This document shows, in pieces, positions 35,101-43,339 of a DNA stretch of 47,554 nt (the stretch's first letter is position 1; each line of letters opens with the position of its first letter). The DNA lies in NCBI GenBank assembly GCA_900542805.1, contig UQOW01000015.1, forward strand, positions 1-47,554, in the 5' to 3' direction. The translations under genes and the position numbers were made by a program. Below the pieces are notes generated by a model, which worked only from the letters and a program-made list of their open reading frames with translations, had not been told where the DNA came from and did no database searches. Origin of the DNA: an uncultured Sutterella sp. Its GTDB lineage: Bacteria; Pseudomonadota; Gammaproteobacteria; Burkholderiales; Burkholderiaceae_F.

Positions 35101-35647
35101 GCGTCAGGTGACGGACCTTAAGGAAGCGATTGCCAATCTCGAGGAAACCATTCGAAAAATCGATGCAGAAACACGAGAGCTCTTACGCACGACTTTCGAG
35201 ACCGTCAATCGCAATTTCGGTCAGATGTTTACGGGACTATTCGGCGGCGGCAGTGCATCGCTTCGCCTGACCGGGGAAGAAATCCTCGATACCGGAATCG
35301 ATGTCATCGCGCAGCCGCCGGGTAAGAAAAATACAAGCGTCAAGATTCTTTCGGGCGGCGAGCAGGCTCTGACGGCTACAGCTCTGGTGTTTGCGATTTT
35401 TAAACTCAATCCTGCGCCGTTTTGCCTACTTGATGAAGTGGACGCTCCGCTCGATGAGGCCAATCAAGATCGCCTTGTGAAAAAGATTGCCGACATGAGT
35501 GAGGCCACGCAGTTTGTGATGATCACGCACCACCGTGTTTCGATGGAGCAGTTAAAGCAATTAGTCGGTGTGACAATGAAAGAACCCGGGGTCTCGCGCG
35601 TTGTGGCCGTTGACGTCGAACAAGCCGCACAACTTGCCCAACCGTGA
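32132..35647 (+). CDS. smc: Chromosome segregation ATPase Smc
   Basis: The product is 1171 residues. The N-terminal ATPase half has Walker A GPNGCGKSN (31-39). Long coiled coils with heptad Glu/Ala/Arg patterns flank a central hinge (about 500-640), and the C-terminal half carries the signature LSGGEQALTATAL and Walker B CLLDEVDAPLDE. Smc dimers with ScpA/ScpB organise and segregate the chromosome. The ATG at 32132 is preferred to a TTG at 32117 because bacterial Smc proteins begin MRL-type followed by the FKSF segment. A ZipA-like gene and ligA follow, the betaproteobacterial order. Confidence 0.95.
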   Translation: MRLRQLKISGFKSFADTTLIEFPGNLAGIVGPNGCGKSNVIDAIRWVLGEGRISELRGSTSMSELIFSGSANRPASSRASVEMVLDNSDGSITGPWGAYSELSIKRVVTRDGSNAYLINNQQVRRRDVQDVFMGTGLGPRSYAIISQGMISNFIKAKPEELRVYLEEAAGVSKYKERRKETESALTATRSNLEKVAYLQETKRVEIERLTLEAETARRWEALEKERTDAELLSLLMQEIDAHEQVDAINARVARKEAELVAAQGDTQKITLKIEALKEASHAARETTNVARQARFEAEKAVSNVEGNIRHIVERKDSANRQIATDQMLLESRTQALNFAREREASFIEEARELREKAAAAREQAQGLADQADAAEQAYEDARQSYETARACADQARNGIAVVNVKLESLEREMTDAQVRFDALTDELERASVPDTARFEALPALLSKAQESVKSLLSKEESLAHEKEVGEKTLSEISQQISEQTAALARVSARLQTLVGIQEKIGQEGALAKWLTKMGFDGAKRLFEQIDVDPKWARALEAVLAAKAGALQMKDVTFVAGLEASAPPARLLFYEPVKDVPQKKESALTPLLNFVRTTDAVTRDALSVWLSGVCVAENLTEAFESRSKLAGGESFVTPDGHTVDAFSVSFWAEENEASGALSRAAQIRTLSGKETELKGILSTLASRELHTKSALAALNARIRENADNLAASRETHHELDVQMTRLSEQIEAYKARTQKAKAEREELAARIEDLTAKRDAAEEAFEELDRKLGLKEQAVTDAQILLEEAEQRASEADRALTDKNAEEKMALVEADASEERSRDASREGESARGEIARLTEEITSLQSELEGLNLQAEQEGLLRVTQELDAARATLMEAEKASDAAENAVEEARSRLSDLVAAQAPLMQEISDLKVKRQTYVTQGEAFTARLEELKADRKSLRARVIDEHVKLTAMKGKLTRLAQEIAQLGPVNHAALENLEASQAAMQETERQVTDLKEAIANLEETIRKIDAETRELLRTTFETVNRNFGQMFTGLFGGGSASLRLTGEEILDTGIDVIAQPPGKKNTSVKILSGGEQALTATALVFAIFKLNPAPFCLLDEVDAPLDEANQDRLVKKIADMSEATQFVMITHHRVSMEQLKQLVGVTMKEPGVSRVVAVDVEQAAQLAQP

Positions 35648-35689
35648 TAATGTTTCGCATACGTTTTGATTTTCACACAGAACATAGTT

Positions 35690-36862
35690 ATGTCTTTTGA
35701 GCCTTCGTATTTACTCTTTGCTGCGGCCGTTGCGGTCGTTGTTATTTTCTATTTTCTCTTTGTTCGCCGTCGTCGTGAAGAAGATTCCGTGAAAGAAGTC
35801 ACCGATCAGATGCGTCAAGGTGTCGGCGATGCATTAACGGGAAAAGGGGCCAAAGACGTTGATTTTCCCGACAATAAAGAAATCCCGGAAGAACCGGTGC
35901 TGCAGGCAGATGCTCCGAACAAGGTGCGCGTCACATTGGCCCCGCTTCCGAAAGAGGCCGCCCCGATTGAAGAAGAACCGCCAATCGATGAGCTTCCTGT
36001 CGTCTCGTTAACCCGCCCTGAGCCCGCTTTAAGCACTCGGCCTCTTGCAGTCGATACCGGGCGCAAAACCCCCGAGTATGACCCCATGCTCGATACCTTC
36101 GTACGCTTTACGCCGCGCGAGGGCTTTTTTACCACCGACCGCTTGGTTCAGGTCCCGGCCTTTATCGATAAGTCGCAGTTAACGAACATCGTGACGGCTG
36201 ATTTTTTCGATAGCGCCAAGCAAACCTGGTCCGAATCGTTTCGCGGTAACGATGCCTGTTCAGCCGTCATGATTCGCATGCAACTGGCGCGTCGCGGTGA
36301 GACGGCCGACGAGCTTCTCGTGTCGCGCTTTTTGCAGCTTGCGAACCAAATTGCCATTGAAATCGATGCCGAGGCCGAGCAAAGCGATATCGATGAGATT
36401 TTGGAAAAAGCGCAAAAGCTCTCGCACCTGATTGCGCGCTTTGATAATTCGCTGACGCTCTTTGTGAAAACCGAGGGGGCGTACGATTCGGAAAAACTAC
36501 AATCCGCGATGCGTCGTAACGGGTTTGAACGCCGCGACGTGCGATATGTCAAATGCGCCCCGGGCGCAACCGAGCCCTTTCTTTCGATTGTGCCGCAAAT
36601 CGATAATGCCACGTGTATTGCCTTTGAACTCGATATCCCGATGTGCGATCCGGCATTGCGTCCTTTGGCGTTTTTGTTTGAGGTGGCAAACGACGTGTGC
36701 GCCGTCCTTGACGCTACACTCGTGGACGGAGCCGACAATCCGATTGCTTCGGCTGCTGCATCTTATATCGACGGGGAATTCACAAAGTTATTTCAAGAAA
36801 TGGATGCACAGGGTATCGCCCCGGGTACGCGTCGGTGTAACCGACTCTTTAGGCAACAATAA
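35690..36862 (+). CDS. ZipA-like cell division protein (divergent)
   Basis: The product is 390 residues. A single N-terminal membrane anchor (about 5-25, followed by the basic stretch RRRR) leads into a Pro/Glu-rich linker to about residue 130, then a folded C-terminal domain. This layout, and the position between smc and ligA, match ZipA, which tethers FtsZ to the membrane through its C-terminal domain. Sequence similarity to known ZipA is weak by eye, so the call rests largely on context and architecture. The ATG at 35690 is chosen over an upstream TTG because the hydrophobic anchor follows it directly. Confidence 0.6.
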   Translation: MSFEPSYLLFAAAVAVVVIFYFLFVRRRREEDSVKEVTDQMRQGVGDALTGKGAKDVDFPDNKEIPEEPVLQADAPNKVRVTLAPLPKEAAPIEEEPPIDELPVVSLTRPEPALSTRPLAVDTGRKTPEYDPMLDTFVRFTPREGFFTTDRLVQVPAFIDKSQLTNIVTADFFDSAKQTWSESFRGNDACSAVMIRMQLARRGETADELLVSRFLQLANQIAIEIDAEAEQSDIDEILEKAQKLSHLIARFDNSLTLFVKTEGAYDSEKLQSAMRRNGFERRDVRYVKCAPGATEPFLSIVPQIDNATCIAFELDIPMCDPALRPLAFLFEVANDVCAVLDATLVDGADNPIASAAASYIDGEFTKLFQEMDAQGIAPGTRRCNRLFRQQ

Positions 36863-36864
36863 TC

Positions 36865-38967
36865 ATGGCACAGGGTAAAAACGTAGAACGTCAAACCAGC
36901 GTCAGTGAACCGACACCGCAAGAGCGCAAACAGGCCTTGGAATACCAACAAGCCCTTCATCGCTGGAACACCGAGTACTACGTTTTCGATGCCCCGTCAG
37001 TGCCCGATGCCGAATACGATCGGGTTTTCCGCGCCCTTCAGGCCTTGGAAGATAAATATCCGTCGCTCAAAACTCCCACGTCTCCTACGCAACGCGTCGG
37101 CGGCGAGGTACGCTCGGATTTAGCCAAAGTCGTGCATAAAGTGCCGATGCTTTCGATTCACACGGAAACGGACTTTTCCGACGCCGGTGCCGTAGCTTTC
37201 GATGCGCGCATTCGTAAAGATTTACCTGATGTGGACCCGATTCGCTATGACTGCGAACTTAAATTCGACGGCCTGGCGGTGAGTCTTCGATACGAAAAAG
37301 GCGTCCTCGTGTCGGCCGCAACGCGCGGGGACGGCATTGTCGGCGAGGACGTGACAGCCAATGCTAAGACCATTCGCAACATTCCGCTTTGCTTTACGCC
37401 CGGTGTTCTTCCCGATGTCATCGAAGTGCGCGGCGAAGTGATTATGCACAAGAGCGATTTTGAAAAAATCAATCGCCAGCAAATCGCCTCGGGCAGCAAA
37501 CCCTTTGTCAATCCCCGTAACGCCGCCGCCGGGGCCTTGCGCCAACTCGATAGCCGCGTTGCCGCATCCCGCCCCTTACATTTTTACGCATACGGAATCG
37601 GTGAGTGTTCCGACCCGAACTTTGCGACGTCCCAAACCGGGCTTTTAGATAAGTACGCCGCTATCGGCTTTCCGGTTGCCAAGGTCAGGCGCGTGGTGTT
37701 CGATGCCGCAGGTCTTGCTGCCTTTCACACCTATGTAGCCTCAATCCGTAAGAGCCTTCCTTTTGAAATCGACGGCGTTGTCTACAAGGTCGATGACTAT
37801 GCGCTTGAAAAGCGCTTGGGCTTTGTGGCGCGCGAGCCTCGCTGGGCGTGTGCCCACAAGTACCTACCCGAGGAGGTGTTAACCCGCGTCCTCGATATCG
37901 ATGTTCAGGTCGGTCGCACGGGACGCTTGACCCCCGTGGCGCGATTAGCACCCGTGTTCGTCGGAGGGGTTACCGTCAGTAACGCGACGCTTCATAACGA
38001 AGACCACATTCACGAGCTAGGTCTCATGATCGGTGATACGGTTGTCGTACGTCGTGCCGGGGACGTAATCCCCGAGGTGCTGCGAGTGCTTCCGGAAAGA
38101 CGCCCGAAGGATGCCGTAGCGTTTCGCATGCCTTCCAAGTGCCCGGTGTGCGGCTCGGCTGTCATTCGCGACGAAGAAGAAAAGGATTTACGCTGTTCGG
38201 GGGGCCTTGTGTGCCCGGCTCAAGTGAAGCTTTCGATTGTTCACTTTGCTACGCGCCGCGCGATGGGTATCGACGGACTCGGGGAAAAGATGGTCACGAC
38301 CTTGGTCGATAAGGGACTTGTGAAAACAAGCGCCGATCTATTTGCGCTTACGGTAAGCGATTTAATTCAGCTTGACCGCATGGGAGAAAAAAGCGCTCAC
38401 AACCTCATCGATTCGATTGCCAAGAGCAAAAATACCACCTTGGCACGCTTTGTCTTTGCGCTCGGCATTCGACACGTCGGTGAGGCAACGGCAAGAGACC
38501 TTGCTTCTCACTTTAAGTCTTTAAAGGCTCTGATGGGCGCGTCGGTTGAGGATTTGATGCAAGTGCCTGAAATCGGTGAGGTTGTCGCCGAGTCGATTGC
38601 GTCCTTTTTTGCCGAACCCCATAACAGGACCGTCATTGAGGAGCTTCAAACGCGCGGCGTGACTTGGGCCGAGGGTGAGACGAAAACGGCAAACCTGCCG
38701 CTTTCAGGTAAGAGCTTCGTTTTAACCGGAACACTTCCGACGTTAAGTCGCGATGCGGCTAAAGATGCCATTGAGGTTGCCGGCGGTACTGTTTCGGGCT
38801 CGGTTTCGAAAAAGACCGATTTTGTGGTTGCCGGAGAAAACGCCGGCAGTAAGTTGACCAAAGCGCACGACCTCGGAGTTCCTGTCATCGGCGAAGAGAA
38901 CTTGCTTGAAATGATCGGAAACGATGCTCCGAAGGTCGCTCGCGGTGAGACCCTGAAACTTATTTAG
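36865..38967 (+). CDS. ligA: NAD-dependent DNA ligase
   Basis: The product is 700 residues. The adenylation motif ELKFDGLAVSLRY has the nucleophile Lys at about 133. The OB-fold (VQVGRTGRLTPVARLAPV) follows, then a four-cysteine zinc finger (CPVCGSAV, LRCSGGLVCPAQ), helix-hairpin-helix repeats (about 480-590) and a C-terminal BRCT domain (about 615-700, with GKSFVLTGTLPTLSRDAAK). It seals nicks in replication and repair. It begins two bases after the ZipA-like gene and overlaps the convergent downstream gene by four bases. Confidence 0.96.
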   Translation: MAQGKNVERQTSVSEPTPQERKQALEYQQALHRWNTEYYVFDAPSVPDAEYDRVFRALQALEDKYPSLKTPTSPTQRVGGEVRSDLAKVVHKVPMLSIHTETDFSDAGAVAFDARIRKDLPDVDPIRYDCELKFDGLAVSLRYEKGVLVSAATRGDGIVGEDVTANAKTIRNIPLCFTPGVLPDVIEVRGEVIMHKSDFEKINRQQIASGSKPFVNPRNAAAGALRQLDSRVAASRPLHFYAYGIGECSDPNFATSQTGLLDKYAAIGFPVAKVRRVVFDAAGLAAFHTYVASIRKSLPFEIDGVVYKVDDYALEKRLGFVAREPRWACAHKYLPEEVLTRVLDIDVQVGRTGRLTPVARLAPVFVGGVTVSNATLHNEDHIHELGLMIGDTVVVRRAGDVIPEVLRVLPERRPKDAVAFRMPSKCPVCGSAVIRDEEEKDLRCSGGLVCPAQVKLSIVHFATRRAMGIDGLGEKMVTTLVDKGLVKTSADLFALTVSDLIQLDRMGEKSAHNLIDSIAKSKNTTLARFVFALGIRHVGEATARDLASHFKSLKALMGASVEDLMQVPEIGEVVAESIASFFAEPHNRTVIEELQTRGVTWAEGETKTANLPLSGKSFVLTGTLPTLSRDAAKDAIEVAGGTVSGSVSKKTDFVVAGENAGSKLTKAHDLGVPVIGEENLLEMIGNDAPKVARGETLKLI

Positions 38968-39614
38968 TTAAAAAGCAGCGCACGTGTCGTGCGATAGGTC
39001 GGCACGCGTGCGGCTTTTTCTTTGCCATAGGCCGGGCACGTGAAAAGCCAGTTCCTGTCTGTAAGGGGCTCTGTAAGCCCCGCAAGCTTTATGAGCGAAG
39101 TCGTACGAATGACCCCGAAAAGCGCTTTTTCTTGATTCAGGCTGATGCGCACGGCAGCCGGCGTTGCAAAACGTGCATCCGAAATGTCGCGCAAGAGGAG
39201 AAGTTGCGTTCCCTTGTATTGCTCGGATAGGTCCGCCAAATCCATCACCAAAGAAAACCGCGTTCCGTCGTAGGATGTCGGAAGCGATACGATGATGCGA
39301 CGGGGGCTTTTCTTAAAGGCTCTTTTCGCAAGTCCCAGCAACTCAACCGAGGTCTCGGCAAAGCACTCCTCTGTCATCGAAATGTTCGCGTTTAGGAATG
39401 TGTCGCGCCTTGCATCGGAGGCGTGTATCCAAACGCACGAGCTCTCTTGCGTTAGGGTCTCGGCGACAAAACTCGAAAGTGTGTCACCGCTTCCTAAAAG
39501 TTCGACCGTGCGATAGGAAAGGGCTAAATTCAGCATCTTTTGAAAATCGAAGTTTCCCATGGCGTCTTTTGCATCCGATTGCGTTTTAACGGCGTCACGA
39601 TATCGGGATTGCAC
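38964..39614 (-). CDS. Protein of unknown function
   Basis: The product is 216 residues from a GTG at 39614, or 198 from an ATG at 39560; neither has a clear ribosome binding site, so the start is uncertain. No membrane segment or signal is seen. The centre (RRIIVSLPTSYDGTRFSLVM, then GTQLLLLRDISDARFATPAA) alternates hydrophobic strands and helices like a small alpha/beta domain, and a Thr/Arg-rich tail follows. Codon use resembles the neighbouring core genes, so it is probably a real native gene. Its stop overlaps that of ligA by four bases. Confidence 0.65.
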   Translation of the reverse strand: MQSRYRDAVKTQSDAKDAMGNFDFQKMLNLALSYRTVELLGSGDTLSSFVAETLTQESSCVWIHASDARRDTFLNANISMTEECFAETSVELLGLAKRAFKKSPRRIIVSLPTSYDGTRFSLVMDLADLSEQYKGTQLLLLRDISDARFATPAAVRISLNQEKALFGVIRTTSLIKLAGLTEPLTDRNWLFTCPAYGKEKAARVPTYRTTRALLFN

Positions 39615-39755
39615 GGGGAAAGACGTTTTGAATTGCCTGCTTTGATCTTCCGGTGATACGAGAACGGAGAACTATATCTTGTGGCGGCCCCGCTTTTTTA
39701 AACATATAGTAGCCACTTAGCAGCGCAACGCAGGAAAGGGGAGTAGATCAAAGCG

Positions 39756-39799
39756 AGGTTTTTCTTCAAACCTTTTCTTGCGTTTGAGCAAGAGAAAAG
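39756..39799. terminator. Two adjacent hairpins between mutT and the orphan gene
   Basis: AGGTTT/AAACCT (39756-39761/39768-39773) is followed by CTTTTCTTGC/GCAAGAGAAAAG (39772-39799, with a 2-base bulge). T-rich or A-rich flanks on both sides make this a candidate terminator for the minus-strand mutT, whose stop is at 39824. Confidence 0.4.
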
Positions 39800-39823
39800 A
39801 TTTAAGAGTTGCGGAGCGTTTCT

Positions 39824-40213
39824 TTACGCAAGAATCGTGCGGAGTTTTTGCACTACCTTGACGTCGGCCGGAAGCCACGAGACTGTATCAAGCTCATCTT
39901 TTGTCAGCCACTTCATCGCTTCGTGTTCTAAAAGCGAAAGATGGCCCTCTTCGAGTGAGGCAAGAAAGCAGTGCATCGTCAGGTGAAATTTCGGGTAATC
40001 GTATTCGACGGTTGTAATGAGCTTCTCGGGGTGAATCGTCACAGCCAGTTCTTCTTTGATTTCGCGGACAATGGCCTCTTGGGCGGTTTCCCCCGGTTCA
40101 ATCTTGCCGCCCGGGAATTCCCAACCGTCCTTAAAGTCCCCGTACCCGCGTTGCGTGGCAAGGATTTTTCCGTCTTGACAAATGATGGCAGCTACGACTT
40201 CAATGGTTTTCAT
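39824..40213 (-). CDS. mutT: MutT-type Nudix hydrolase
   Basis: The product is 129 residues. The Nudix box GGKIEPGETAQEAIVREIKE continues EELAV (about 35-59) with all catalytic glutamates present; the usual late Gly is Ala. The N-terminus (VVAAIICQDGKILATQRGYG) and the following WEFPGG match MutT, which hydrolyses 8-oxo-dGTP to keep it out of DNA. A related CTP or dNTP pyrophosphatase is the alternative. It is the last core gene before the restriction island. Confidence 0.88.
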   Translation of the reverse strand: MKTIEVVAAIICQDGKILATQRGYGDFKDGWEFPGGKIEPGETAQEAIVREIKEELAVTIHPEKLITTVEYDYPKFHLTMHCFLASLEEGHLSLLEHEAMKWLTKDELDTVSWLPADVKVVQKLRTILA

Positions 40214-40413
40214 GATGGTTACATGTGTGTTCGCCTCATTAGGTAATCATAGGAGGCTTTCGCTATGAGGTTTTGGGATGATAGAGAAACCCTCTAGTTT
40301 TTACTCGGAATTCTCTTATGTGCCCGAAGCGCTTAACTTCGTAAACCGTTTAATGTTGCGAATTTTCGAATAAAATCACTCAACTATCTATTCGCACCGA
40401 TTTGAAAAAAAAC

Positions 40414-40683
40414 ATGGATTACGACATTACTCCATATGATGATTCAACGCCTCGAGGCTTGCTCGAGCACGCAAAGAAACTTAACGGCAAGACGTTTGCC
40501 GACGTTCTTCATGTCAAGCGAACAGATTTATCCCTAGAGAAAACGACAAAAATTACCCAGCCCTGGTTTCTTAAGTTTTCTTTTATTTACAGTCGTTGGA
40601 GGGGCGGACAAAAAGTTGGACTAAGAATAATTGATTCGAGGTTCAAGATATTTATATGCAAAAAGAGATTAACAGGGCATTAA
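40414..40683 (+). pseudogene. 5' fragment of a MutH/Sau3AI-like restriction endonuclease
   Basis: The 89-codon frame starts DYDITPYDDSTPRGLLEHAK and continues KLNGKTFADVL. This pattern, in which a helix with an L(x)2A(x)2L core is followed by GKT and a second short helix, is the N-terminal signature of MutH/Sau3AI-type endonucleases. After about residue 35 the resemblance ends, and no catalytic D/ExK follows. It therefore looks like the surviving start of a truncated endonuclease gene, not a working protein. The base composition is AT-rich compared with the neighbouring core genes. A TAAAAT hexamer at 40371-40376 could be its old promoter. Confidence 0.45.
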
Positions 40684-40934
40684 AACTGTATGAGCAGCTG
40701 GGATCGATTTACTGAGGCGCTCAGGCAGTAGCCGAGGGCGCGCAGCCGGTGGAGGGGCAGAGAAAGATCCTCCCGAGCTCCACTCGGGCCCCTCCATCTC
40801 CGCCCTCCACCGGCACAAATATGGCATACTGAATCCCCTAAAGAAAAAAGGCAGCCAACTTGACTGCCCCTGATTAACCACTAAAGACACAAAAATCGAG
40901 ACACTCCCTGTTATCGCTACTGGAAGAACAGCTA
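40684..40934. other. Spacer before the methyltransferase, with a large hairpin
   Basis: These 251 bases hold no gene I can support. The dominant structure is the 70-base inverted repeat at 40745-40814. The part before it (aggcgctcaggcagtagccg) and the AT-rich stretch after it were not recognised. Confidence 0.5.
40745..40814. repeat. 70-base hairpin with perfect 12-bp ends
   Basis: GCCGGTGGAGGG (40745-40756) is the exact reverse complement of CCCTCCACCGGC (40803-40814). Inside lies a second perfect hairpin, CCCGAG/CTCGGG, with a CTCCA loop. It is GC-rich, in contrast to the AT-rich restriction genes on either side. It could be a terminator without a T-run, a recombination or insertion-element end, or a small mobile repeat. 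Confidence 0.6.
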
Positions 40935-42236
40935 ATGGGAATTCATGAAATGCAGGACGAAGACAAGAAGAAAATAGAAAGGAAGCTTTTGTCTCTTGAA
41001 AACGATCTTGGGGATGATGTCGATAAGTATGGATATGTGATCGAACAGTTGATTGCTGCCCAAAAGGACATTGCAACAAACTGGAAGGACAAACAGTTCA
41101 GCCATCCGGAAAGAAAAATCAGACTGGCCACGTCTTTCAGCGGAATAGGCGCTATCGAGCAGGCATTCAAGAGGCTCAAGCTCAACTATGAAATCGTATT
41201 TGCAGGTGACATAGACGACAAGTGCAAAAAGAGTTATCTAGCAAATTACCCGCTTGATGAATCGCGCTGGCATTCGGATATAACAACCTTTAATGCCAAG
41301 CCATATAAGGGACATGTTGACATTTTTGTTGGCGGTGCGCCATGCCAGGCTTTCAGCATGGTAGGTAAGCGTCTAGGTTTGGCGGATACGCGGGGAACCC
41401 TGTTCTATGAGTTTGCGAGAGTTGTCAAGGAATGCAAGCCAAAGGTTTTTATCTTTGAAAATGTCAAGGGCATTACAAACCACGATGGTGGCAGGACATG
41501 GGAAATCATAAAAGGGGTTTTTAAGAGCCTTGGATACGACATCCATGAGAAAGTGCTGAACGCAAAGGATTACGGAATTCCTCAACACAGGGAGCGAATG
41601 TATTGCATTGGTTTCAAGGAAAAGACGCTGTTCCGTTACCCTTCTCCCATTCCACTTGAGTATGAAATGTACGATTTTTTGGAAGATTACGTTTCTGACA
41701 AATACTTTCTTAAGGAGAAAGGAATCAAGTTTGTAACGAGTTCGTGGAACAGGCAGAAAAGCTATACGCAAATCAACGGGGAAGTGCAGCTTTGCCAAAA
41801 GCGCAATCAGCAATTCAACTGGCACGGAGATTTCGTTTTCCATCCTGCAAGTGGAGAGGAGGATTACGATGAGTTCGTTTTTGAAGTAAAGGATGTTGAG
41901 GAAAAGTACTATCTGTCTGACAAGGTTAGGAAATATGTTTTGGCGGGGGGAACCAAGAATTTCAAAACCTCTACGGAAACTGATCTGAAAGTGGCCAGGC
42001 CGCTTCTCCAAACAATGCACAAGATGCACCGAGCGGGTGTCGACAACTATGTGACCCACAAGGGAAGGATGCGCAAACTTACCCCGCGAGAGTGCCTGCG
42101 TCTAATGGGGTTCAAAGACGACTTTAAGATTGTAGTTTCCGATACTTCAATGTATCAGCAAGCGGGGAACAGTATTGTTGTGGATGTCCTGATTGCTTTG
42201 CTGAAGCAAATGGACATCACGAAATATGGAGTTTGA
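40935..42236 (+). CDS. DNA (cytosine-5) methyltransferase
   Basis: The product is 433 residues. Motif I (ATSFSGIGAIEQAF) binds SAM. Motif IV (GGAPCQAFSMVGKR) has the nucleophile Cys137, motif VI is FENVKGI, and motif VIII is PQHRERMYCIGF. The target recognition region (about 230-370) is variable, and motifs IX-X read LTPRECLRLMGF and QQAGNSIVV. It is complete and probably active, protecting DNA from the endonuclease encoded next. The ribosome binding site is GGAAGA. Arg codons AGG and AGA are common here but rare in neighbouring core genes, which suggests horizontal acquisition. The recognition sequence cannot be inferred. Confidence 0.93.
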   Translation: MGIHEMQDEDKKKIERKLLSLENDLGDDVDKYGYVIEQLIAAQKDIATNWKDKQFSHPERKIRLATSFSGIGAIEQAFKRLKLNYEIVFAGDIDDKCKKSYLANYPLDESRWHSDITTFNAKPYKGHVDIFVGGAPCQAFSMVGKRLGLADTRGTLFYEFARVVKECKPKVFIFENVKGITNHDGGRTWEIIKGVFKSLGYDIHEKVLNAKDYGIPQHRERMYCIGFKEKTLFRYPSPIPLEYEMYDFLEDYVSDKYFLKEKGIKFVTSSWNRQKSYTQINGEVQLCQKRNQQFNWHGDFVFHPASGEEDYDEFVFEVKDVEEKYYLSDKVRKYVLAGGTKNFKTSTETDLKVARPLLQTMHKMHRAGVDNYVTHKGRMRKLTPRECLRLMGFKDDFKIVVSDTSMYQQAGNSIVVDVLIALLKQMDITKYGV

Positions 42237-42238
42237 AA

Positions 42239-43243
42239 ATGCTAATTGACGGGCAGAAATTTACCGTTAAGAACACCTTTGACAGACTCATAACCGTTCC
42301 TGATTGTTTTGTTGTAAGGAAAAACAAGCTGGGAACGGGGAACGGAGAGGCGAAGCTGTATGTGGGCGACAAGAGTGAAATGTATGACTTCTTCTCTAGA
42401 GGCGATCCTGGCTTTAGGAAGGTTCAGTGCTTTCTAACGAAAACTGATCTTTTGCACTATCTCGACGCAACAAAACAGGAGTATTTGAACCCGTCTCAGT
42501 CCTACGCTGGAAGGGACGATTTTGCGCAATTGTGGGAAGAACGAATGGACAAAGTAAAGTCCATGCCTGAAATCATAGAATTCACGATTGACGATCAGGA
42601 TCAGATAGAGGGGACGAGGGGCTACATAAAATCCAATGACGATGGATACCAAATAATCAGGGAACTTTCGTTGCCACTTATTACCTACATTTCTGCAATG
42701 GAGGTTTCCGACAGATCAAGAGCCGGAAAGTTCTACTTTAAGCTATTCGTCGACTTCGAGGCTGTGGCCAACTTGAAGAATGGGCCGCTTGTTTTCAACT
42801 ACGGAGACAAGAAGGTAAATGCTGTTTTGCCAAAACATCAGGCGAAGCAGGAAAGGAAGGATGACGAGTTCAGGAAATCAAGAGACGGACAGGGGAAGTA
42901 CAGGGACGCGCTTTTAGATGAGTGTCCCTACTGCCCGATAACGATGATAAATGATGAGAGGCTTCTCATAGCCAGCCACATTAAGCCATGGGCGTGTTCA
43001 ACGGACAAGGAGAAGGTTGATCCGAAGAATGGCTACATGCTTAGTCCTCTGTATGACAGGCTGTTCGATCGTGGCCTTATATCATTTACAGACGATAGAC
43101 ACATCATCATTTCCAACTGGCTAAGTCCGAAAAACAAAAGCCGCATCGGAATTACTGACAATCAGTTTATCCAGCGATTGCCCATGGATGATAAGCGGAA
43201 GAAGTATTTGAAGTTCCACCGAGACAAAGTCTTTAATGGATAG
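42239..43243 (+). CDS. HNH restriction endonuclease
   Basis: The product is 334 residues. The C-terminal part (about 215-300) is an HNH_2-type nuclease: ECPYC, then LLIASHIKPWACS with the catalytic His, NGYMLSPLYDRLFDRGLISF with the Asn and second His-position region, and FTDDRHIIIS. The N-terminal 200 residues are not recognised and probably recognise the DNA target. It begins two bases after the methyltransferase stop with GGAG at 42227-42230 inside that gene, so the two are translationally coupled as a type II restriction-modification pair. Codon use matches the methyltransferase. The TTG at 42233 is rejected in favour of ATG 42239. Confidence 0.85.
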   Translation: MLIDGQKFTVKNTFDRLITVPDCFVVRKNKLGTGNGEAKLYVGDKSEMYDFFSRGDPGFRKVQCFLTKTDLLHYLDATKQEYLNPSQSYAGRDDFAQLWEERMDKVKSMPEIIEFTIDDQDQIEGTRGYIKSNDDGYQIIRELSLPLITYISAMEVSDRSRAGKFYFKLFVDFEAVANLKNGPLVFNYGDKKVNAVLPKHQAKQERKDDEFRKSRDGQGKYRDALLDECPYCPITMINDERLLIASHIKPWACSTDKEKVDPKNGYMLSPLYDRLFDRGLISFTDDRHIIISNWLSPKNKSRIGITDNQFIQRLPMDDKRKKYLKFHRDKVFNG

Positions 43244-43309
43244 GCGCAACACTGTTGGCATCGTCTAAGTCGATGGCTTTGGAATAGGGTTGTGGAACAG
43301 GAATTTTGA

Positions 43310-43339
43310 ATCTCGATTGAAACTGCATTAAATCGAGAT
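43310..43339. repeat. Perfect 9-bp inverted repeat at the IS relic end
   Basis: ATCTCGATT (43310-43318) and AATCGAGAT (43331-43339) are separated by 12 bases and straddle the stop codon of the transposase relic. It may be part of the IS end or a terminator for genes converging here; no T-run follows on either strand. Confidence 0.45.

Noticed and set aside
37222..37545. Minus-strand frames inside ligA, smc and dnaG
   Set aside because: All lie wholly within well-supported genes and lack family similarity.
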